Shown piece after piece: positions 55,459 to 63,803 of a stretch of 64,000 bases of DNA. The DNA is taken from assembly GCF_000332515.2 (NCBI RefSeq), contig NZ_AOGZ02000014.1, positions 556,001 through 620,000 on the forward strand. The letters are read 5' to 3'. Within the stretch, counting starts at the first letter, position 1; each line of letters opens with the position of its first letter. A program made the position numbers and the translations under genes. The DNA is from Leptospira wolbachii serovar Codice str. CDC (lineage in GTDB: Bacteria > Spirochaetota > Leptospiria > Leptospirales > Leptospiraceae). The notes under the pieces are model-generated. The model did not search any database. It was not told the origin of the DNA and saw only the letters and a list, made by a program, of their open reading frames with translations.

Positions 55459-56691
55459 TTACAAAACAACTACCTCATAGACTAAAATTGCTTTTGATTT
55501 CCCTTTTACGATCACTCGATCAATTTCTCGAACCTCAAAACCATCTTGACTTGTATATTTACCTTCAATTTGTCCGAATGTGGTCTCTGATATGAGAATA
55601 GAACACCCGTAATGTTTTGTCAATCCTTCGATTCGAGAAGCTAAATTCACATTGTCACCTATCACAGTATAATCCAATCGTCGATCAGAACCGATATTTC
55701 CAACGATCGCATCCCCCGTGTGGATTCCAATGCCAACTTGTAAATTGTCTTTAGTGAGATCCATCTTTTGATTTAGTTTGGACAGTTCACGAATCATTTC
55801 CACGGCTGTTTTCACTGCACGAAGCGCATCATCATCATTTTTGAAAGGAGCACCAAATACAGTCATAATTGCATCACCGATAAATTTATCAATGGTCCCA
55901 TTAAATTTAAAAATCACATCTGTCATTCGAGATAAATATTCGTTTAAAAATTGAACTACTTCTTCTGCAGACCTTAGTTCTGAAAATTTAGTAAAGGATC
56001 GTATATCAGAAAAAAGAATGGTCACTTCCTTATTTTCTCCACCTGGTTCTAGCTGAACTTTATTTTTGTAAAACTCACTCACTAGTTGCGATGGAAGGTA
56101 TCTTTCCATCATTTGTTTTGCATTGGCCTCTTTCACCATTTCGATATTCGAAACAGTTGTCACATAACCGACTCCAAGGATCATTCCGAGTCCAATCATC
56201 ATTGGAACAATATCGAATGGATAGCCTTCCCCTAACCCGATTGAGATGACCAGAAAATAAACAAAAGCCAAAAAAGCTCCATAAATTGTGCCTGCCTTTG
56301 AATGTCTCAATAAGTTGAACTGGTAAATAAAAATTGCACTAGTCATCGCAATAAAGTAGATTAGACCATTTTCCTTTTGGATTGTCGGATCTAAAAAGAT
56401 CATAAGCCCTATAATAAAATAATCCAAGGTTATTGTGAAAAATTTTAAGTACGGTTGATAAGGAAAAAAATTTACGATAAACAGTACGATACTAGCAAAC
56501 AAGAGAAATATAAAATCTAATGTTAATGTGATGAAACTTGGAGTTACAATTGTATAACTGATCAAACCAAAATATGATAAAAAATCCATGCTGGATGTGA
56601 GTGAAAATAATACAAATCGAACAAGTGCCACTGTTTTTTCGTTTTTCATCTCTCTGGAAATCAGAATCTCTTCAACTAATGATTGTTTCAT
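55459..56691 (-). CDS. Class III adenylate/guanylate cyclase with membrane domain
   Basis: A 410-aa cyclase. The N-terminal 190 residues hold about six membrane helices with no recognised sensor domain. The C-terminal catalytic domain shows ILFSDIRSFTKFSE (first metal Asp), GDAIMTVFGAPF (second metal Asp) and YTVIGDNVNLASRIEGL. These residues fit an active enzyme that makes cAMP or cGMP as a signal. It stands alone between repeat modules C2 and A2. Confidence 0.93.
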   Translation of the reverse strand: MKQSLVEEILISREMKNEKTVALVRFVLFSLTSSMDFLSYFGLISYTIVTPSFITLTLDFIFLLFASIVLFIVNFFPYQPYLKFFTITLDYFIIGLMIFLDPTIQKENGLIYFIAMTSAIFIYQFNLLRHSKAGTIYGAFLAFVYFLVISIGLGEGYPFDIVPMMIGLGMILGVGYVTTVSNIEMVKEANAKQMMERYLPSQLVSEFYKNKVQLEPGGENKEVTILFSDIRSFTKFSELRSAEEVVQFLNEYLSRMTDVIFKFNGTIDKFIGDAIMTVFGAPFKNDDDALRAVKTAVEMIRELSKLNQKMDLTKDNLQVGIGIHTGDAIVGNIGSDRRLDYTVIGDNVNLASRIEGLTKHYGCSILISETTFGQIEGKYTSQDGFEVREIDRVIVKGKSKAILVYEVVVL

Positions 56692-56979
56692 TTATTTCTC
56701 CACCTCGGTAAGTATCAAAAATTCTAACCCTGTGTCTGTTCCGAATTTTTATTTTTTCCAAATCGAATTCCGCATCCCAAAAAAAATCCCATTCGAATCT
56801 CGGCTGATTCCATAATTCTCACAGCTTCTATCAATACCAATGATCATTGGTTCTACTTTTTTCGCTCACTAGAATCCTATCCGCAGCCAAACCACGAACA
56901 TTTTGGGAATAAATTTTCGGGAATTGGAAAGTTTGTTTTGGAAGGAGTGGATTTGTGTTAGAGGGAAATTTGCCACCTT

Positions 56980-57047
56980 CCCACGAGCCACACCCCTCCA
57001 CCCTAACTCGGGCGGGGGTTTGTAGATTCGCGTTTTGATTATGTCTC
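56980..57047. repeat. Module A, copy 2
   Basis: CCCACGAGCCACACCCCTCC, then CTAACTCGGGCGGGGGTTTG, then GATTATGTCTC. Almost identical to copy 4 at 63427. Confidence 0.9.
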
Positions 57048-57068
57048 ATATTTTGTGATTTTTCGTGT

Positions 57069-57205
57069 AAAATACAATCGCCGTTAAGCAGACTGAATTC
57101 CCATTATGAGTATTTCGTGGGAGATTCCGGGCCTTACTTCTATATATGGGGATCTGATCCTGGAAACCCCTTAGATAATTCCTATGTGGTAAAAGGAAGG
57201 TGAAA
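57069..57205. repeat. Module B, copy 2
   Basis: Diverged start (AAAATACAATCGCCGTTAAG), better conserved end: GATCTGATCCTGGAAA, then TCCTATGTGGTAAAA. The end matches copy 3 at 61894-62025. Confidence 0.65.
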
Positions 57206-57344
57206 GCCCATCCTTTTACGAAATGGGTAAATTATGCAGATACGACATACTGAAAGACGATTCTATTTTATCTTTCAAAAAAAGAAAAGATCGTTTCTTT
57301 AAATTTCGGTTTTAAAAATCACTCGCTTCACAATCAGTTTATGG

Positions 57345-57610
57345 TTATTCGCAACTAGCAGTCATCACTCTAATTGAAGCTGTAGTGTGTCCGATGAAAC
57401 AGCTGCAATAGTTTGCACTTGCCGGAGTTCGTCGGTTCCAATTGAGTGTTTCATTTTGACAACTTAAGTCCTCACCTTCGATCATGGCAGAAGCCAAAGC
57501 CCCCAGCATAACCAAAGAAATAGAATCATTGTTATCCGACTTGGGATTGCAAGTAGCTGCGGAATAAATCAGCATACTTGATAAAAGAACATAGCGAAGA
57601 TTTTTTTCAT
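57345..57610 (-). pseudogene. Small Cys-rich lipoprotein with a one-base frame break
   Basis: The open frame 57345-57575 has no start with a ribosome-binding site, and its first residues (SAATCNPK) look like a lipobox. An ATG at 57610 is followed by seven A. With eight A the frame would join and read MKKNLRYVLLSSMLIYSAATC, an ideal lipoprotein signal. The gene is therefore either broken by a one-base loss, slippage-controlled, or the sequence has an error in the A tract. The mature 68 residues contain Cys pairs (DLSCQ, YCSCF, TASCE). The function is unknown. Confidence 0.65.
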
Positions 57611-57986
57611 CTTAGACAACCCTATATAAAGGTAACGCTCCCAGTTTGAATATTCTAATTAATGTCAAATCCCAATTTCGCAATTAACAATAATTAGTAA
57701 ATAATGAGGGAATAAAGTGTTTCACTACTACATTGATTATTTTGAATATTTTGTATAAGACTTTGCTACAGATGGATCCAAATGATTCGAACTCCGCTTC
57801 TGACCGCCAACAAACCTCAACAGTAAAATTTGTCTGATAGATACAATAGAATCTCATTTAAGTCGACTGGTTTCCTAAAATATGTTTTGTGTTGCGAATA
57901 TCGGAAATCTTTTCTGAATTTAGTGTCTCTACCATGTTAAAATTCTTTTCAGTTTCCTAAGTGGTTCATTTTATCGTTAGTTACAG
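57611..57986. other. Gene-less AT-rich stretch
   Basis: About 375 bp between divergent genes. I see no gene, module copy or convincing operator; it should hold the promoters of both neighbours. Confidence 0.6.
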
Positions 57987-58985
57987 ATGAATGAAGTAAA
58001 CAAAATCCGTTATAACCCAAATGGTATAAATGGCCACTATGAAAGTTATTTTGTAAGGGCAAACCATTCGATCGGGAAAAAGGCGTTTTGGATTCGATAT
58101 ACAATCTTTTCTCCGAAAGGGGATGCTACAAAAGCAATCGCTGAACTTTGGGTAATATGGTTTGATGGGATCACTCAAAAACATGTTGCGGTAAAGAAGG
58201 AAATTCCCTTTTCAAAAGCGCATTTTTCGAAGGATGAATTGAATGTTTCTATTGACGATTCCATCTTAACGGAGACAGCTTTAAGCGGTGTTGTTGAAAC
58301 TGCTACTGGAAAAATTAAATGGAATTTGAATTACAGTGGAGGTGAAAAACCATTACTAGTTTTTCCTGAAAATTTGTATCAAACCCCTCTACCAAAAGCA
58401 AAACTATTAGTTGGAAAACCTTTGGCTGTGTTTACGGGAACAGTAGAAGTAAACAATGAAGTTTTTGAAATTAACAATTGGATTGGAAGTCAGAATCATA
58501 ATTGGGGTGTAAAACATACTGATCATTATGCCTGGGGACAGGTTGCCGGGTTTGATAATTCTCCTGAAAGTTTTTTAGAGGTTGCTACAGCGAGATTAAA
58601 GTTTGGCCCAATTTGGACTCCATTTATGACTGTTATAGTGCTTAGACATAAAGGACATGAGTTTAAATTAAATGGTATTTCGCAAGCATTGAAAGCAAAA
58701 GCAGATTTCGACTATTTTAATTGGCATTTCAATTCATCAACAAAGGATATTGAGATCACCGGTTGGATAAAGGCAAATGAAAATGATTTTGTTGGTTTAA
58801 AATATTACAATCCACCGGGAGGAATTAAGAATTGTTTGAACTCGAAAATCGCTACATGCAATATCAAAGTGAAGTTCAAAAACTCGGATGGTAAAATAAT
58901 TGAAGATATGTTGACTACATCCTCACGTGCCGCTTTTGAAATTTTAACGGATGATACGAATCATGGAATTCCTTTAGTTGTCTAG
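57987..58985 (+). CDS. AttH/CrtC-like lipocalin-fold protein
   Basis: A 332-aa soluble protein without signal peptide. The segment GSQNHNWGVKHTDHYAWGQ about residue 167 is typical of the AttH, CrtC (carotenoid hydratase) and tocopherol-cyclase-like superfamily. These have two lipocalin-like barrels and act on lipophilic substrates. A second conserved patch is AFWIRYTIFSPKG near residue 33. The substrate is unknown. It stands alone and is followed by a hairpin at 58997. Confidence 0.65.
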   Translation: MNEVNKIRYNPNGINGHYESYFVRANHSIGKKAFWIRYTIFSPKGDATKAIAELWVIWFDGITQKHVAVKKEIPFSKAHFSKDELNVSIDDSILTETALSGVVETATGKIKWNLNYSGGEKPLLVFPENLYQTPLPKAKLLVGKPLAVFTGTVEVNNEVFEINNWIGSQNHNWGVKHTDHYAWGQVAGFDNSPESFLEVATARLKFGPIWTPFMTVIVLRHKGHEFKLNGISQALKAKADFDYFNWHFNSSTKDIEITGWIKANENDFVGLKYYNPPGGIKNCLNSKIATCNIKVKFKNSDGKIIEDMLTTSSRAAFEILTDDTNHGIPLVV

Positions 58986-58996
58986 TTTCACTCTAA

Positions 58997-59018
58997 TATC
59001 AGGGAATCTTCCCTGATA
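58997..59018 (+). terminator. Hairpin after the lipocalin-like gene
   Basis: TATCAGGGAA-TC-TTCCCTGATA is a perfect 10-bp inverted repeat 11 bp after the stop codon. The T-tract is missing, so it is a probable but not classical terminator. Confidence 0.55.
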
Positions 59019-59289
59019 AAGAGTCTATACCGTGCAAAGGAGTGTTCCCTTTATAAAAAGAGGTGATCCAACAGCAAATACCAATACTCCAATGGAAAAA
59101 TGAATCCCTTCTAAATTGTAGAAAAATGGATCGAGCATAAACCTTCTCAATCCTTAAAAAAAATCAAGAAAATTTCACTTCCATGATAGCAGAAGTAAGA
59201 AAAAACTTGCTAGCCTTGATTAGTTTGATTAAATTTCCTAACGAATGTTAGTAATCTTTTATCTTAGAATGAGTGTCTTAGGAAATCTA
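59019..59289. other. Gene-less stretch
   Basis: About 270 bp, AT-rich. I see no gene, module or strong operator; it probably carries the promoter of the FG-GAP lipoprotein gene. Confidence 0.5.
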
Positions 59290-60966
59290 ATGGGAAAAAG
59301 ACAATTTTTGTTTCGTTCATTTTTGACCAAAAAGTGCGTACTGATTTTGTTACTCATCAGTTATGGAAGCTGCAGGCAATTAACATTGAATAACCCCTGT
59401 GATCAAAAATCGAAAAGTTATGCAGAGACCTTGTTATTAGCAACCCTATCGGAAACTCCCATTCCCTTCTGCGGGTTCCGTGTCAGTAGTGCACCAAAAC
59501 TCTGGGAAGCCCAAGCTTATCTCAAAGCATCCAATGCAGAGGCAAATGATTTTTTTGGGTTCTCAGTCGCCATCTCAAGAGATACCATCGTGGTCGGGGC
59601 TTCTGGAGAAGCAAGTAACCAAACTACCATTTCTAATGGACCAACGGCAAGTGGAGATAACTCAGCGCTCCGGTCAGGTGCAGTCTATGTATTTCAAAGA
59701 TCTGGTAATTCATGGACACAAGAAGCATACTTGAAAGCTTCCAATGCAGAAGTTGACGATCGATTCGGGATTTCTGTTGCGATCGATGGAGACACGATTG
59801 CGGTCGGGGCAAATGAAGAAGATAGCAACCAAACAACGATCACAAATGGACTTCCCGCGAGTAACGACAATAATGCTTCGAATTCTGGCGCTGTATATGT
59901 CTTTCAAAGGACAGGTTCCACTTGGGTAGAACAGGCCTATATCAAACCTCCGAATACGGGTGTAGACGATCAATTTGGAGTATCGATTTCTATCTCTGGA
60001 GATACCATTGCAGTTGGTTCTTTTCTGGAGGATAGCATCCAAACAACAATTACAAATGGACCAACGGCAACTGGAGATGACTCAGCAACCCAATCTGGTG
60101 CCGCCTATGTCTTCCAAAGGTCTGGCTCAACTTGGTCACAACAAGCCTACCTCAAAGCTTCCAATGCACAATCAGACGACCGATTTGGTGTAACGGTTTC
60201 TATCTCTGGAGACACAATCGTAGTAGGTGCCAATTTAGAGGATAGCAACCAAACAACGATTACAAATGGAGCCACTGCTAGTTCAGACAACTCAGCAACC
60301 CAATCGGGAGCCGCCTACGTCTTCCAGAGGACAGGTTCCACTTGGGTAGAACAAGCTTACTTAAAGCCACCCAATGCAGAAGCAAACGATCAATTCGGTC
60401 AGCGTGTCGCCATCTCAAAGGATACAATTGTAGTCGGGTCATTTTCTGAATCAAGTAACCAAACAACGATTTCCAATGGACAAACAGCAAGTACGAATAA
60501 CTCAGCTGCCCTATCTGGCGCTGCTTATGTTTTCCAAAGAATCGGTTCTACATGGACACACCAAGCCTACCTCAAGGCTCCCAACACAGAGGCAGATGAT
60601 CGTTTTGGTATCTCACTTGCGATTGAGGGTGATACAATTTTGGTCGGAGCCATTTTTGAAGATAGTAACCAGACAACGGTTACGAATGGACAAACTGCGA
60701 GCGAGGATAACTCTATCACCAATGCGGGTGCTGTTTATGTTTTCCAACGATCTGGATCCAACTGGTTCCACCGAGCCTATATCAAACCACCGAATCCAGA
60801 TCTAGACGATCGGTTTGGCAATGCTGTTGCCATTTCTGGCGATACCATGATTGTGTCAGCGAACCAAGAGGACAGCAATCAAAACACAATCACAAATGGA
60901 CCTACTGCAAGCACAAATAACTTAGCTACTAATTCCGGTGCAGGCTATGTTTTTATTAGAAAATAA
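59290..60966 (+). CDS. FG-GAP-repeat (integrin-like) lipoprotein
   Basis: A 558-aa lipoprotein; the start at 59290 has AGGA 8 bp upstream, and the lipobox Cys is in ISYGSCRQ. A longer frame begins at 59245. From about residue 75 on, seven repeats of about 70 residues follow, each with AYLKASNAE-x-DDRFG, SVAISGDTIVVGA, SNQTTITNG and SGAVYVFQR. This is the FG-GAP pattern of seven-bladed integrin-type propellers, usually surface exposed and adhesive. The AgmX/PglI-domain gene follows directly. Confidence 0.88.
   Translation: MGKRQFLFRSFLTKKCVLILLLISYGSCRQLTLNNPCDQKSKSYAETLLLATLSETPIPFCGFRVSSAPKLWEAQAYLKASNAEANDFFGFSVAISRDTIVVGASGEASNQTTISNGPTASGDNSALRSGAVYVFQRSGNSWTQEAYLKASNAEVDDRFGISVAIDGDTIAVGANEEDSNQTTITNGLPASNDNNASNSGAVYVFQRTGSTWVEQAYIKPPNTGVDDQFGVSISISGDTIAVGSFLEDSIQTTITNGPTATGDDSATQSGAAYVFQRSGSTWSQQAYLKASNAQSDDRFGVTVSISGDTIVVGANLEDSNQTTITNGATASSDNSATQSGAAYVFQRTGSTWVEQAYLKPPNAEANDQFGQRVAISKDTIVVGSFSESSNQTTISNGQTASTNNSAALSGAAYVFQRIGSTWTHQAYLKAPNTEADDRFGISLAIEGDTILVGAIFEDSNQTTVTNGQTASEDNSITNAGAVYVFQRSGSNWFHRAYIKPPNPDLDDRFGNAVAISGDTMIVSANQEDSNQNTITNGPTASTNNLATNSGAGYVFIRK
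59506..60963 (+). repeat. Seven tandem 210-bp coding repeats
   Basis: The DNA of the FG-GAP lipoprotein repeats with a period of 210 bp. Words such as AACCAAACAACGAT and CAGGTTCCACTTGGGTAGAA recur almost unchanged. Near-identical neighbours make unequal recombination and copy-number change likely. The overlapping frames on both strands are shadows of this repetition. Confidence 0.85.
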
Positions 60967-61431
60967 ATGAAACAACTAATTCCCTACCAAAAAGAAATCC
61001 TTCTAGTCTCGATGACAACTTTTGTCTTAAGTTTTGTGTATCTCATTTTTCTTCGTCCAATCTCAAACGGAAACGAGTACACACAAATAACCAATGAAGT
61101 GGATAAACGAGGACTCTCTCCTTACCACAAACGAGAAGTGAACTTAACCATTACAAAACACAAACGACAGATTCAAATCTGTTATAATTTATATCTAGAA
61201 ACAAAACCAAAAATCGAGGAAGGCAAAGCCCAATTCGATTGGCAGATCGAACCAGATGGTGACGCAACAAAAGTAGAGCTCATCCAATCCGATTTTACAT
61301 CAGAATTACTATTGAATTGTATCCAAAAAGAAATCAGTTCGTGGGAATTTCCTCCCCCACCTGACAGATCTCGTAACACCTACGCAGAATATACATTTAA
61401 CTTTAAAAAGGGAGTTTCTATTCAAAAATAA
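60967..61431 (+). CDS. AgmX/PglI C-terminal domain protein
   Basis: A 154-aa protein with one N-terminal membrane helix (residues 10-30). The C-terminal domain (about 55-150) fits the AgmX/PglI C-terminal pattern: IQICYNLYLETKPKIEEGK, FDWQIEPDGDATKVELIQS, and LLNCIQKEISSWEFPPPPD. Proteins with this TonB-C-like domain span the periplasm in gliding and export systems. It begins right at the stop of the FG-GAP gene, so the two probably form an operon. Confidence 0.8.
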   Translation: MKQLIPYQKEILLVSMTTFVLSFVYLIFLRPISNGNEYTQITNEVDKRGLSPYHKREVNLTITKHKRQIQICYNLYLETKPKIEEGKAQFDWQIEPDGDATKVELIQSDFTSELLLNCIQKEISSWEFPPPPDRSRNTYAEYTFNFKKGVSIQK

Positions 61432-61780
61432 TGAGATGTCGCTCCAAAGATGATCAAGATAGTAATGATAAAGCTATATTTAACAATCGATAACTTACTT
61501 TTACCACATTCAATCGTTTCCATTAGAATTCTCTTTTCATCTCTGGAATTCCAAAAACATTTACATGTTTAATAAGAATCTAAACTAAGTTTTTATAGAA
61601 TCATAGTGAATGAAGACAACACATTTGTAAGCGAAGGCATTCTAAAACAAATAGCTTATACGCTTTCGGAAAACTTAGTTCCCCTAATGTAGGAGCGAAC
61701 TTGTTGTAAATAAAATCAGCGATTTAGGAAAGTTTGTTTTGGAAGGAGTGATTTGTGTTAGGGGAAAAAGGTGGCAACTG

Positions 61781-61850
61781 CCCACGAGCCACTCCCCACA
61801 TGGCCTAACTCGGGTGGGGGGTTTATGGATTCGCAGTTGGATTATGTGAC
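61781..61850. repeat. Module A, copy 3
   Basis: CCCACGAGCCACTCCCCACA, then GGCCTAACTCGGGTGGGG, ending ATTATGTGAC. The stem CCCCAC/GTGGGG is perfect although its bases differ from the other copies. Confidence 0.88.
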
Positions 61851-61893
61851 ATTCTAACCCTGCCTAAGAAAACACATTTGATGGACCACAAGG

Positions 61894-62025
61894 TAAAATA
61901 TAGTCCCCTTAAAGCCTGTTAGCTTCCTACATAGGGCACCGAGTCGCAAAGACTGGGAAGGGTGCAGTTTTTATGGACTTGATCCTGGAAAATCCCTCAC
62001 CATAGTCCTATGTGGTAAAGTAAAA
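61894..62025. repeat. Module B, copy 3
   Basis: TAAAATATAGTCCCCTTAAAGC, then ACATAGGGCACCGAGTCGCAAAGACTGGG, and GATCCTGGAAAATCCC with TCCTATGTGGTAAAG. It unites both halves seen separately in copies 2 and 4. Confidence 0.75.
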
Positions 62026-62100
62026 TACATTGTAGTTTAAGGAAACATTCAGCCGAGCCAATTCCATCTTCGTAAATTTACTATGATAGGATCAAATTTC

Positions 62101-62502
62101 TCAATGCCCTCCTCCTCCGTGACCACCTCCACTGGAACCACCGCTACTCCCGCCACTTCCACCTGATGAGGAATGCCCTCCTCCTCCCGACGAGGAATGG
62201 CCACCACCTCCAGAACGACTACCTGACCGATTGGAGGAAGTTGAGCGGGATGAGGTAAAATGATTTTTCGAATCACAACTGGAGTAACAACCCATATAAA
62301 GGACAGGACAGGTAAGATTCACTTGATTGGTATTTGTAGAGGAACTTTGCATAGTGATAATATAACAAAGTGCTTGGTTAGCAACACACTTTTGCCTACA
62401 ACTATCGATCGAATGATTGGAAAATGTATTGGAACATCTAACAAACAACAACAAAAACAAACATGAAATGAATAAACTCGGAGAAAAATGGAGAATCTTC
62501 AT
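62101..62502 (-). CDS. Lipoprotein with glycine/serine/histidine-rich tail
   Basis: A 133-aa lipoprotein (lipobox Cys in LFVRCSN). A middle part has Cys pairs (SCRQKC, NQVNLTCPVLYMGCYSSC). The last about 45 residues are low complexity, built from Ser, Gly and regular GGGH units (four His). A flexible metal-binding or adhesive tail is possible. It overlaps the upstream ankyrin-lipoprotein gene by 4 bp (ATGA), which indicates an operon and supports the start. Confidence 0.75.
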   Translation of the reverse strand: MKILHFSPSLFISCLFLLLFVRCSNTFSNHSIDSCRQKCVANQALCYIITMQSSSTNTNQVNLTCPVLYMGCYSSCDSKNHFTSSRSTSSNRSGSRSGGGGHSSSGGGGHSSSGGSGGSSGGSSGGGHGGGGH

Positions 62503-62963
62503 TTAGCACCTTTCTCCATCAACAACCTAACAATCTCTTCCCTTTCGGAAAAGAGAATTTCAGACAAGGCAGTGTGACCTTCATTCGTGACTAAATTAGG
62601 ATTTGCTCCTGCATCGAGTAATATCTTAACTATTCTCGGATAACGATTATAAGATGCCATCATTAGGGCAGTATGTCCATTTCTGGTTTTTGCATTTAAT
62701 TCGACTTTCATGAAAACTAATAGTGATGCAATTTCAGTGTGACCTTCTTTAGAAGCAATCATAAGAGGTGTTAGCCTTTCAAATGTGTCTTCAGGTCTAT
62801 TAATATCGTATCCTAAATTTATTAGTTGTCTGACTCTTTCCGTATTACCTATTGCAACCTGGTAATAAAGATTGTGAAATCGATCTTCTGATCTCGTTTG
62901 AACATTCGCACATTGAATGGTCAATAGGAGAAAACTGAATACAAGGTAAACTGTTCGTTTCAT
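62499..62963 (-). CDS. Ankyrin-repeat lipoprotein
   Basis: A 154-aa lipoprotein; the ATG at 62963 begins MKRTVYLVFSFLLLT with the lipobox Cys in TIQCANV. A frame to 63014 would only add a charged leader. Three to four ankyrin repeats follow: LTPLMIASKEGHTEIASLLV, GHTALMMASYNRYPRIVKILL and EGHTALSEILFSEREEIVRLL. Ankyrin stacks bind proteins; the partner may be the glycine-rich lipoprotein encoded directly downstream. Confidence 0.87.
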   Translation of the reverse strand: MKRTVYLVFSFLLLTIQCANVQTRSEDRFHNLYYQVAIGNTERVRQLINLGYDINRPEDTFERLTPLMIASKEGHTEIASLLVFMKVELNAKTRNGHTALMMASYNRYPRIVKILLDAGANPNLVTNEGHTALSEILFSEREEIVRLLMEKGAK

Positions 62964-63233
62964 GATTGTATTTTCGCATGACACAAACCGTTTCAAAATA
63001 GTGGATTTCCGCAAATGTGGGAAACTACTAAGTGTAATATGGAATCATAGAGATATTTTCGTTTACTTTTATTAATACAGAACTATCCGAAAATAATTTA
63101 TGCAAACAGAAGTATGATAGAAGGAAAAACAGAATCTAAAAATTCATTCCATTTTTTTATTAAATCATCTACTGCATACTACAGTTACAACATGATAGAG
63201 ACCTGACCAACTGAACTGGTTAACCATTCCAAA

Positions 63234-63300
63234 TAAAATATAGTCGCCTTTAAACTAGCGCTTATTCTGTGCATTGTGTCGCAAAGACTCGGCATGGATT
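63234..63300. repeat. Module B, copy 4
   Basis: AAATATAGTCGCCTTTAAAC, then GTGTCGCAAAGACTCGG. It matches the first half of copy 3, but here lies before, not after, module A. Confidence 0.75.
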
Positions 63301-63426
63301 CTATCTTTGTAGGGTCATCACCGTGCAAGATGGCAAAAAGGTGAAAAGATCTAGAATAAAATTTCCAAAGCGATCAAGGTTCTTTTCAAAAACGATAGGT
63401 TGTGGTATAGAGATTTCCGCCACCTT

Positions 63427-63493
63427 CCCACGAGCCACACCCCTCCACCCTAACTCGGGCGGGGGTTTGTAGATTCACTCATGCATTATGTCA
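63427..63493. repeat. Module A, copy 4
   Basis: CCCACGAGCCACACCCCTCC, then CTAACTCGGGCGGGGGTTTG, ending ATTATGTCAC. The preceding GGTTGTGGTATAG-GATTT-CGC also precedes copy 1. Confidence 0.9.
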
Positions 63494-63631
63494 CTGACTC
63501 TAAGCCAAATCAATCGAAGGATGGTTCCTTAATCGGACACCGAAGGCTGAAACCTTTCCGCTTGTCGAAGCGTGACCCCATATAAAAACCCCGCTTGTTT
63601 TAGCGAGGTTTGTGAGTGAACAATGGTATTG

Positions 63632-63708
63632 GTCTTTGACTAACTTTTACAAAATTCTACGTAGCGAGACAACAATTCTAACGAAAGGCGCGATTTCCTT
63701 TATCAAAA
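63632..63708. repeat. Module D, copy 2
   Basis: AACTTTTACAAAATTCTACG, then GCGAGACAACAATTCTAACG, and AAAGG with GATTTCCTTTATCAAAAG. It matches copy 1 at 53591. Confidence 0.78.
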
Positions 63709-63729
63709 GATTCTTTATTTTAGTGTTAA

Positions 63730-63803
63730 TTTGGGGTCGGGCTATCCAGGGCTTCGGTCGCCAACCGCGACCGCTAATGCGCCCCTTCTATCCCTCTCGC
63801 TGG
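63730..63803. repeat. Module C, copy 3
   Basis: TTTGGGGTCGGGCTATCCAG, then a CGGTCGC-CAACC-GCGACCG hairpin, and CGCTAATGCGCC with CTATCCCTCTCGCTGG. The stem is kept while the loop differs from copy 2. Confidence 0.88.

Larger units (their letters stand above)
56692..57344. other. Gene-less stretch with modules A and B and a perfect palindrome
   Basis: No convincing gene in 650 bp. It contains module A copy 2 and module B copy 2. At 56837-56850 there is a perfect 14-bp palindrome CCAATGATCATTGG. The stretch before module A (56914-56979) shares GTTTGTTTTGGAAGGAGTG and ATTTGTGTTAG with the stretch before copy 3. Confidence 0.7.
61432..62100. other. Gene-less stretch with modules A and B
   Basis: No gene in 670 bp. 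It contains module A copy 3 at 61781 and module B copy 3 at 61894, in the same order and spacing as copies 2. Confidence 0.7.

Noticed and set aside
59480..60805. Several overlapping frames on both strands in the FG-GAP gene.
   Set aside because: They recur with the 210-bp period of the repeats and are shadows of the main frame.
61796..61842. Integron attC site in module A copy 3 (GCCTAAC followed by GTTGGAT).
   Set aside because: The two core words fit the attC consensus in this copy only. Copies 1, 2 and 4 lack one or both, the spacing is too short, and no integrase gene is in the window.
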